Shown: positions 14,625 through 19,681 of the stretch, piece after piece
How positions within the stretch are numbered: the first letter of the stretch is position 1
Layout: each line of letters opens with the position of its first letter
Origin: Anaerocolumna sp.
GTDB taxonomy: Bacteria; Bacillota; Clostridia; Lachnospirales; Lachnospiraceae
DNA length: 19,681 nt
Direction: 5' to 3'
Assembly: GCA_029256035.1 (NCBI GenBank)
Contig: JAQSYR010000033.1
Coordinates: 1 to 19,681 of the forward strand
Notes under the pieces: model-generated
The model's input: only the letters and a program-made list of their open reading frames with translations
What the model was told of the DNA's origin: nothing
Database searches by the model: none
Made by a program: the position numbers and the translations under genes

Positions 14625-16088
14625 ATGAAACCAGATTATGAACTAATCTATCCTATGGCAAAAGAATTTAGTGTAATACCTGTTTACAAGGAACTTAATG
14701 CAGATGTCATTACCCCCATTCTATTATTACAAAAATTTGCTACAATCAGTGAACGTTATTATCTTCTGGAAAGTGTGGAGGGAGGAGAAAAGTGGGGAAG
14801 GTATTCTTTCCTTGGTTACAATCCAAAGATACGGGTAACCTGCAAAGAAAAATTAGTAACCATAGAACAAGGTAATGGTACTGTTTCAAGACAGTCTGAA
14901 ACTCCATTTGAAATCTTAAGGGATATTCTAAAAGAATATCGTTCTCCTAAAATTGACGGTATGCCCCCTTTTACTGGTGGGTTTGTAGGGTACTTTTCAT
15001 ATTCAATGATTGGATATGCAGAACCAAAATTAAAAATAAAAGGAGGAGAATTTAACGATTTTGATTTGATGTTGTTTGACAAAATTATAGTGTTTGATCA
15101 TTTGAAACAAAAGTTATTTATTATAGTAAATATAAAAACAGATGATCTTGAAAGAAATTATAAAGATGCGGTAGATGATATTAATCATATTACAAAACTT
15201 ATAAAAACAGAATTGCCAAAATCAATACCCGAAACATTTTGTGATAAGGTGGAATTTCAATGTAATGTTAGTAAAGAAGAATACAGTAATATAATTGAAA
15301 AAACCAAAGCATATATAAGGGATGGAGATGTTTTTCAGGCAGTTATTTCAAGACAATTTACTACAACTTATAAGAATAACCTTATAAATGCTTATCGGGT
15401 TCTTAGAACTACCAATCCTTCGCCTTATATGGTTTATATGAAAATTGACGGCGATGAGATTATGAGTACTTCACCTGAGACTTTGGTTCGACTGCAGAAT
15501 GGCCGGCTTACTACATTTCCTGTTGCTGGTTCAAGGCCAAGGGGGGAAACTCAGGAAGAAGATGAAAAATTAGAAAATGAATTACTAGCAGATGAGAAAG
15601 AATTATCGGAACATAATATGCTAGTTGATTTAGGGAGAAATGACTTAGGCAGAATCTCAAAATTTAACTCAGTAGAAGTAACTAGGTATAAGATGGTTCA
15701 TAAGTATTCAAAAATAATGCATATCTGTTCTCAGGTTGAAAGTGATATTTTATCAAATTGTGACAGCTTAAGTGCCATTGAATCAGTACTTCCAGCCGGT
15801 ACACTTTCTGGTGCACCTAAAATTAGAGCTTGTGAAATTATTGATGAATTGGAGAAAGCGCCAAGAGGTATTTATGGAGGTGCATTAGGATATCTTGATT
15901 TTACCGGTAATATGGATACTTGTATTGCTATTCGCATGGCAGTAAAGAGAAATAACAAGGTATATATTCAGGCAGGAGGCGGTATCGTAGCCGATAGTGA
16001 ATCTGAAAAAGAATATGAAGAATCCGAGAATAAAGCTTTGGCAGTTATGAATGCGATTAAGAATGCAGGGGAGGTTGAAAACGGATGA
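14625..16088 (+). CDS. trpE: Anthranilate synthase component I
   Basis: TrpE converts chorismate to anthranilate with ammonia supplied by TrpG, the first step of tryptophan synthesis. From the chosen start it has 487 residues, normal for the family. The N-terminal LLESVEGGEKWGRYSFLG carries the LLES tryptophan feedback site. The C-terminal chorismate-binding domain shows AGSRPRGET, the LPAGTLSGAPKIRACEII stretch, IYGGALGYLDF and the AGGGIVADS end. Possible in-frame starts are 14574, 14604 and 14625. The last is close to an AAAGGA (14615-14620) and gives the usual length; AAAGGAG at 14581 is 16 bases from 14604, so 14604 cannot be fully excluded. Starts further upstream fall inside the T-box leader and are rejected. 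The stop overlaps trpG by four bases. Confidence 0.95.
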   Translation: MKPDYELIYPMAKEFSVIPVYKELNADVITPILLLQKFATISERYYLLESVEGGEKWGRYSFLGYNPKIRVTCKEKLVTIEQGNGTVSRQSETPFEILRDILKEYRSPKIDGMPPFTGGFVGYFSYSMIGYAEPKLKIKGGEFNDFDLMLFDKIIVFDHLKQKLFIIVNIKTDDLERNYKDAVDDINHITKLIKTELPKSIPETFCDKVEFQCNVSKEEYSNIIEKTKAYIRDGDVFQAVISRQFTTTYKNNLINAYRVLRTTNPSPYMVYMKIDGDEIMSTSPETLVRLQNGRLTTFPVAGSRPRGETQEEDEKLENELLADEKELSEHNMLVDLGRNDLGRISKFNSVEVTRYKMVHKYSKIMHICSQVESDILSNCDSLSAIESVLPAGTLSGAPKIRACEIIDELEKAPRGIYGGALGYLDFTGNMDTCIAIRMAVKRNNKVYIQAGGGIVADSESEKEYEESENKALAVMNAIKNAGEVENG

Positions 16089-16657
16089 TATTACTAATTG
16101 ATAATTATGATAGTTTTTCCTATAATTTGGTTCAACTAGCCGGCAGTATAAACCCTAATATTAAGGTAATCAGAAATGATGACATGACAGTGGAGGAGAT
16201 TAAAGAACTAAATCCAAGTCATATTATTCTATCTCCGGGACCTGGTTATCCAAAGGATGCTGGTGTATGCGAGGAAGTAGCAAAATATTTGGCAGAACAT
16301 ATTCCAATACTTGGCGTTTGTCTGGGGCACCAGGGAATCTGTGAAATATATGGAGGGCAAATTGTTCATGCAAAAGAATTAATGCATGGCAAGAAAAGTA
16401 ATATTACATTAAAACTTAACAGCCCAATCTTTTCTGGTTTACCACCAGTTATAGAAGCTGCAAGATATCATTCTCTTGCAGCGAAAAAAGATACCATACC
16501 AGCTGAATTAGAAATCATTGCCGAAGATGCTAGTGGGGAGGTTATGGCTGTCCAACATAAAAAGTATCATTTATACGGGGTTCAATTTCATCCAGAATCC
16601 ATCCTGACACCAAAAGGCTATGAGATAATTAAGAATTTTTTGGCTATTGGATATTAA
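16085..16657 (+). CDS. trpG: Anthranilate synthase component II (glutamine amidotransferase)
   Basis: TrpG hydrolyses glutamine and passes ammonia to TrpE. The 190-residue protein is a class I glutamine amidotransferase: MILLIDNYDSFSYNL at the N-terminus, the oxyanion strand SPGPGYP (50-56), nucleophile Cys79 in GVCLGHQ, and His169/Glu171 in HPES. Length is standard, with no fusion to trpD. The ATG overlaps the trpE stop (ATGA), so translation is coupled. In some Firmicutes the same subunit also serves p-aminobenzoate synthesis; whether that holds here is unknown. Confidence 0.95.
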   Translation: MILLIDNYDSFSYNLVQLAGSINPNIKVIRNDDMTVEEIKELNPSHIILSPGPGYPKDAGVCEEVAKYLAEHIPILGVCLGHQGICEIYGGQIVHAKELMHGKKSNITLKLNSPIFSGLPPVIEAARYHSLAAKKDTIPAELEIIAEDASGEVMAVQHKKYHLYGVQFHPESILTPKGYEIIKNFLAIGY

Positions 16658-16732
16658 CCCAAGTAGAATTTATTAATAAAAAATATAATTTTGATAGAAA
16701 CAATTCAAAAACTTGAAGGAAAGGTGGTAATT

Positions 16733-17752
16733 ATGATTCAAAAAGCCATTAAAGAAATTTTAAGTGGAAATAATCTTGATTTTGATACAACAAGGGAAGT
16801 AATGGAAGAGATGATGGATGGCAGAGCCACTCAGGCACAAATGGGAGCCTTATTAACCGGTTTGCGTATGAAAGGGGAAACAGTTGAAGAAATTACTGCC
16901 TGTGCAACCGTTATGCGGGAGAAAGGGTTAAAAATTAATCCGGTACGTAATGTTATTGATATTGTTGGTACCGGAGGAGACGGCGTTGGAACTTTTAATA
17001 TTTCAACTACTTCAGCATTTGTAATAGCTGCAGGAGGTGTTCCTGTTGCAAAGCATGGAAACCGGGGAGTTTCAAGCAAAAGTGGAGCTGCTGACGTTCT
17101 CGAAAAGTTGGGTATTAATCTTGATCTTACACCAAGCCGCAATGAAGAAATACTGGAACAAAGCAATATTTGCTTTATGTTTGCTCCTATTTATCATTCT
17201 TCCATGAAGTATGCTGCACCCGTTCGAAAAGAAATGGGAGTCCGCACAATATTTAATATTTTGGGGCCACTGGCTAGTCCGGCAGGTGCCAAAATGCAAT
17301 TAATGGGAGTCTATGATGAAAAATTAATAGAACCTTTGGCAAATGTATTATCTAATTTAGGAGTATACCGTGGCCTTGTAGTAAATGGAAGTGATGGTAT
17401 GGATGAAGTTACCTTAACAGGAGAAACACATGTCTGCGAAATCCGTTTTGGAGTACTTACCAGATATGATATTACACCAGAACAATTTGGGCTTAAAAGA
17501 TGTGAAATCACTGATTTAGCTGGTGGAAGTCCAGCCGATAATGCAGAAATCACGAAAAATATATTATGTGGAATTGAAAAAGGACCCAAAAGAGATGTTG
17601 TAGTTATGAATTCTGCCATGGCTTTATATCTTGGAATTGATAATTGTACGGTACAAGATTGTATAAAATTAGCCGAAGAATTAATTGACAGTGGAAAGGC
17701 AGCTTCTAAATTAGAAGAATTCAGAATACTTACAAATGAGGTGAAGGAATGA
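16733..17752 (+). CDS. trpD: Anthranilate phosphoribosyltransferase
   Basis: TrpD joins anthranilate to PRPP. The 339-residue protein has the family order: helical N-terminal part with EEMMDGRATQAQMGALLTGLRMKG, the PRPP-binding GTGGDGVGTFNIST loop (about residues 77-90), KHGNRGVSSKSGAADVLE, and NILGPLASP. The ATG at 16733 has AAGGTGG five bases upstream; an alternative TTG at 16691 lacks one and adds residues absent from the family. A 75-base gap follows trpG with no terminator or clear promoter. The stop overlaps trpC by four bases. It appears intact. Confidence 0.95.
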   Translation: MIQKAIKEILSGNNLDFDTTREVMEEMMDGRATQAQMGALLTGLRMKGETVEEITACATVMREKGLKINPVRNVIDIVGTGGDGVGTFNISTTSAFVIAAGGVPVAKHGNRGVSSKSGAADVLEKLGINLDLTPSRNEEILEQSNICFMFAPIYHSSMKYAAPVRKEMGVRTIFNILGPLASPAGAKMQLMGVYDEKLIEPLANVLSNLGVYRGLVVNGSDGMDEVTLTGETHVCEIRFGVLTRYDITPEQFGLKRCEITDLAGGSPADNAEITKNILCGIEKGPKRDVVVMNSAMALYLGIDNCTVQDCIKLAEELIDSGKAASKLEEFRILTNEVKE

Positions 17753-18471
17753 TCTTAGACCGCATTGCAGAATCAACCAGAATTCGGGTGGAAAGACAAA
17801 AAGAAGCAATAAGTCTACAAGAAATGAAACAAAGGGCACTGTCCTGTCAGATTTCCAGGGAATTTCTTTTTGAAAAAGCATTAATAAAAGAAGATATAAA
17901 TTTTATTTGTGAAATAAAAAAAGCCTCTCCATCCAAAGGATTAATTGCAAATGAATTTCCCTATCTAAATATAGCGAAAGAATATGAACAGGCAGGTGCA
18001 GCTGCAATCTCTGTTCTGACAGAACCAGAATATTTTCTAGGAGATTCTAGGTACCTTAAAGAAATTAATGAAGTTGTTACTCTGCCACTGTTACGAAAAG
18101 ACTTTACGATTGATGAGTATCAGATTTATGAAGCCAAAACTTTAGGAGCATCCTGTATATTACTTATTTGTGCCTTACTGGATACTAACACTATAAAGAA
18201 ATATATTTCCTTATGTGATGACTTAGGTTTATCTGCTTTGGTAGAAGCCCATGATAAAGATGAAATATCAGCTGCATTAGATGGTGGTGCACGGGTGATT
18301 GGTGTAAATAACAGGAATCTGAAAGATTTCACAGTAGATATTGAAAATAGTGTTAGACTTAGAAAACTAGTACCTGATTCTATTTTGTTTGTTGCTGAAA
18401 GTGGCGGAGAAACTCTTATGCGAAGTTCAGAGAAAAGTAAACTGTTAAATAGTTTAAAAAGTAAAAACTAA
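17749..18471 (+). CDS. trpC: Indole-3-glycerol phosphate synthase, damaged C-terminal part
   Basis: TrpC closes the indole ring from CdRP. The N-terminal four fifths are normal: ICEIKKASPSKGLI (53-66), LRKDFTIDEYQIYEAKTLGA, LVEAHD and IGVNNRNLKDF. At residues 217-222, however, the sequence passes directly from ESG to GETLMRS. In homologues about 20 residues separate these, forming the last barrel helix and strand beta-8, so about 60 bases appear deleted in frame (junction near 18403-18408). The protein then ends at a TAA supplied by a tandem repeat array; the old tail and stop are found after the array at 18568-18597. At 240 residues it is short for the family. Loss of beta-8 should destroy the barrel, so activity is unlikely unless the deletion is an assembly fault. 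The start overlaps the trpD stop. Confidence 0.85.
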   Translation: MILDRIAESTRIRVERQKEAISLQEMKQRALSCQISREFLFEKALIKEDINFICEIKKASPSKGLIANEFPYLNIAKEYEQAGAAAISVLTEPEYFLGDSRYLKEINEVVTLPLLRKDFTIDEYQIYEAKTLGASCILLICALLDTNTIKKYISLCDDLGLSALVEAHDKDEISAALDGGARVIGVNNRNLKDFTVDIENSVRLRKLVPDSILFVAESGGETLMRSSEKSKLLNSLKSKN

Positions 18472-18567
18472 TAAACAGTAAAAACTAATAAACAGTAAAA
18501 ACTAATAAACAGTAAAAACTAATAAACAGTAAAAACTATTAAACAGAAACTAATAAACAGTAAAAAC
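18469..18567 (+). repeat. 17-base tandem repeat array in the trpC tail
   Basis: The unit TAATAAACAGTAAAAAC occurs exactly at 18469, 18486, 18503, 18520 and 18551, with one shortened variant of 14 bases (TATTAAACAGAAAC) at 18537. The total of 99 bases is a multiple of three, but the first unit begins with TAA in the trpC frame. The bases just before the array (AGTAAAAAC, 18460-18468) equal the end of a unit, and 18441-18459 looks like a diverged unit, so the array probably grew from local trpC sequence by slippage. Confidence 0.97.
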
Positions 18568-18597
18568 TATGAATTAGAAATGAAGGTGTCTGCTTGA
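18568..18597 (+). other. Stranded original tail of trpC
   Basis: Read in the trpC frame (the array is 99 bases, so phase is kept), these bases encode YELEMKVSA and a TGA. That TGA overlaps the TTG start of trpF by two bases, an arrangement matching the overlaps elsewhere in this operon. This indicates that the array was inserted or expanded inside the trpC coding sequence. Confidence 0.7.
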
Positions 18598-19186
18598 CAA
18601 AAATTAAAATATGTGGACTAACAAGATTGGAAGATATTAAGGCCGTGAATCAGTTTCAACCCAAGTAAATAAAAGCCAGGCAAAGCTTTTGAAAGCTAAT
18701 TTACTCCCTGAAATAAAATCGGTAGGTGTTTTTGTAAATGAATCCATGGAATTAATAACAGAACTTTGTGAGGAAGGCATTATTGATATGATACAGCTTC
18801 ATGGGGATGAAAAAGAAGAGTATATAAGGAAGCTGGAACAATTTGTATCCTGTCCAGTCATTAAGGCAATCTCAGTTCAGTCAAAAGAACAGATAGAGTT
18901 GGCTGAGAAGTTGCCGGTTGGGTATCTTTTGCTTGATACTTATAAAAATGGACAACATGGAGGGACTGGAACGGTTTTTGATCATTCCTTGATTCCAGAA
19001 CTTAATAAACCATATTTTTTGGCGGGAGGATTAGATTTAGAAAACATAACCAATGCAGTTAAAATCTATCATCCATTTGCAGTAGACGTAAGCAGCAGTT
19101 TAGAAACGAATGGTGTTAAAGATGCAGATAAAATTAGAAGGATGATTGAAACCGTTAGAAACATAAACGGAGAAAGGATAGTGTAA
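18594..19186 (+). pseudogene. trpF: Phosphoribosylanthranilate isomerase, frameshifted by a deletion
   Basis: TrpF isomerises phosphoribosylanthranilate to CdRP. A TTG at 18594 preceded by AAGGTG begins a perfect family N-terminus (TKIKICGLTRLEDIKAV, with catalytic Cys7), but the frame stops at 18666-18668 after 24 codons. The rest continues in another frame from about 18662 (QVNKSQAKLLKANL) to 19186, with VGVFVNES, IQLHGDE, the catalytic Asp in LLLDTYK, GGTGTVFDHSLI and FAVDVSSSLE. The segment usually between them, a strand like DYIGFVF ending before an Arg-rich turn, about 11-13 codons, is missing, and the lost length must be one more than a multiple of three. A TTG at 18689 could start a fragment of 165 residues lacking the catalytic Cys. 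A functional enzyme is not expected unless this is an assembly error. Confidence 0.85.
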
Positions 19187-19187
19187 C

Positions 19188-19681
19188 ATGGCAAAAGGGA
19201 AATACGGAGAATATGGGGGACAGTTTATTCCCGAGACATTAATGAATGCGGTGTTAGAAGTTGAAAACGCATATGAATATTATAAAAATAATTTAGAATT
19301 TAACAATGAATTAGAGGAATTACTAAAAAATTATGCAGGAAGACCATCCTTGCTTTATTATGCAGAAAAGATGACAAAGGATCTGGGTGGGGCCAAAATC
19401 TATTTAAAAAGAGAAGATTTAAATCATACGGGTTCTCATAAGATTAATAATGTTATAGGGCAGGTTTTACTAGCTAAGAAAATGGGCAAACGCCGGGTAA
19501 TCGCAGAAACCGGCGCCGGTCAGCACGGGGTTGCAACAGCTACCGTAGCAGCCCTTATGGGATTAGAATGTGAAATTTATATGGGAAAAGAGGATACGGA
19601 CAGACAGGCATTAAATGTATTTCGTATGGAATTATTAGGCGCTAAAGTCCATTCCGTTACAAGTGGAACCCAGACGTTAAA
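19188..19681 (+). CDS. trpB: Tryptophan synthase beta chain (3' end outside window)
   Basis: TrpB joins indole and serine in a PLP-dependent reaction and works with TrpA. The first 164 codons are present and open to the window edge. They show GEYGGQFIPETLM, the PLP-binding Lys85 in HTGSHKINN, the catalytic Glu107 in AETGAGQHG, and YMGKEDTDRQALNVFRMELLGA. The ATG follows the trpF stop by one base, and AAAGGA about 10 bases upstream supports it. It looks intact, in contrast to its two upstream neighbours. Confidence 0.95.
   Translation, partial: MAKGKYGEYGGQFIPETLMNAVLEVENAYEYYKNNLEFNNELEELLKNYAGRPSLLYYAEKMTKDLGGAKIYLKREDLNHTGSHKINNVIGQVLLAKKMGKRRVIAETGAGQHGVATATVAALMGLECEIYMGKEDTDRQALNVFRMELLGAKVHSVTSGTQTL

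Noticed and set aside
16831..17619. Minus-strand reading frames inside trpD (102-111 codons)
   Set aside because: They lie opposite a fully conserved trpD and show no domain or ribosome binding site.
18469..18567. CRISPR array
   Set aside because: The 17-base units are directly adjacent with no spacers; it is a simple tandem repeat.
1..19681. Mobile elements, tRNA or rRNA genes
   Set aside because: I saw no transposase, integrase, terminal inverted repeats of insertion-sequence type, or tRNA/rRNA sequence.

Overview
The window reads as low-GC, Gram-positive DNA, most likely from a Clostridia-type anaerobe (Lachnospiraceae-like is my guess). The reasons are strong AT bias in codons and spacers, AGGAGG-type ribosome binding sites, TTG starts, a T-box leader in front of the tryptophan operon, lipobox-type binding proteins and a Ktr-type potassium system. 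Every gene I can support is on the + strand.

Region 1 (1-10964) is one long gene cluster that enters from the left edge. In order it holds a short-chain dehydrogenase (5' end outside the window), a KAS III/HMG-CoA-synthase-like condensing enzyme, a complete branched-chain-amino-acid-type (Liv) ABC importer (two permeases, two ATPases), a binding lipoprotein, an alpha/beta hydrolase, a second and very similar binding lipoprotein, an acetyl-CoA hydrolase/4-hydroxybutyrate-type CoA-transferase, and a second alpha/beta hydrolase. The genes are tightly spaced. Together they suggest import of a small organic acid or related compound and its processing through CoA chemistry; the substrate cannot be read from sequence. 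The CoA-transferase has no normal start codon: family-like N-terminal sequence continues upstream of the first ATG into two stop codons.

Region 2 (10965-11768) is a TetR-family regulator with its own promoter and a strong terminator, probably the local regulator of region 1. Region 3 (11769-14166) is a two-gene potassium uptake operon (KtrB/TrkH channel plus KtrA/TrkA gating subunit) with its own promoter, a leader of roughly 180 bases and a terminator.

Region 4 (14221-19681) is the tryptophan operon trpE-G-D-C-F-B, running off the right edge. It starts with a consensus promoter (TTGACA, 17-base spacer, TATAAT) that contains a perfect 8+8 palindrome, followed by a T-box leader with a TGG (Trp) specifier and a terminator. 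trpE, trpG, trpD and the visible part of trpB look intact. The trpC-trpF junction is damaged at three places within about 270 bases: an in-frame deletion that removes the end of the TrpC barrel, a 17-base tandem repeat array (5 exact copies plus one short one) that brings a stop codon into the trpC tail, and an out-of-frame deletion in trpF. If real, these lesions should impair or abolish tryptophan synthesis; an assembly or sequencing fault at a repeat must be excluded. This junction is the most unusual thing in the window.
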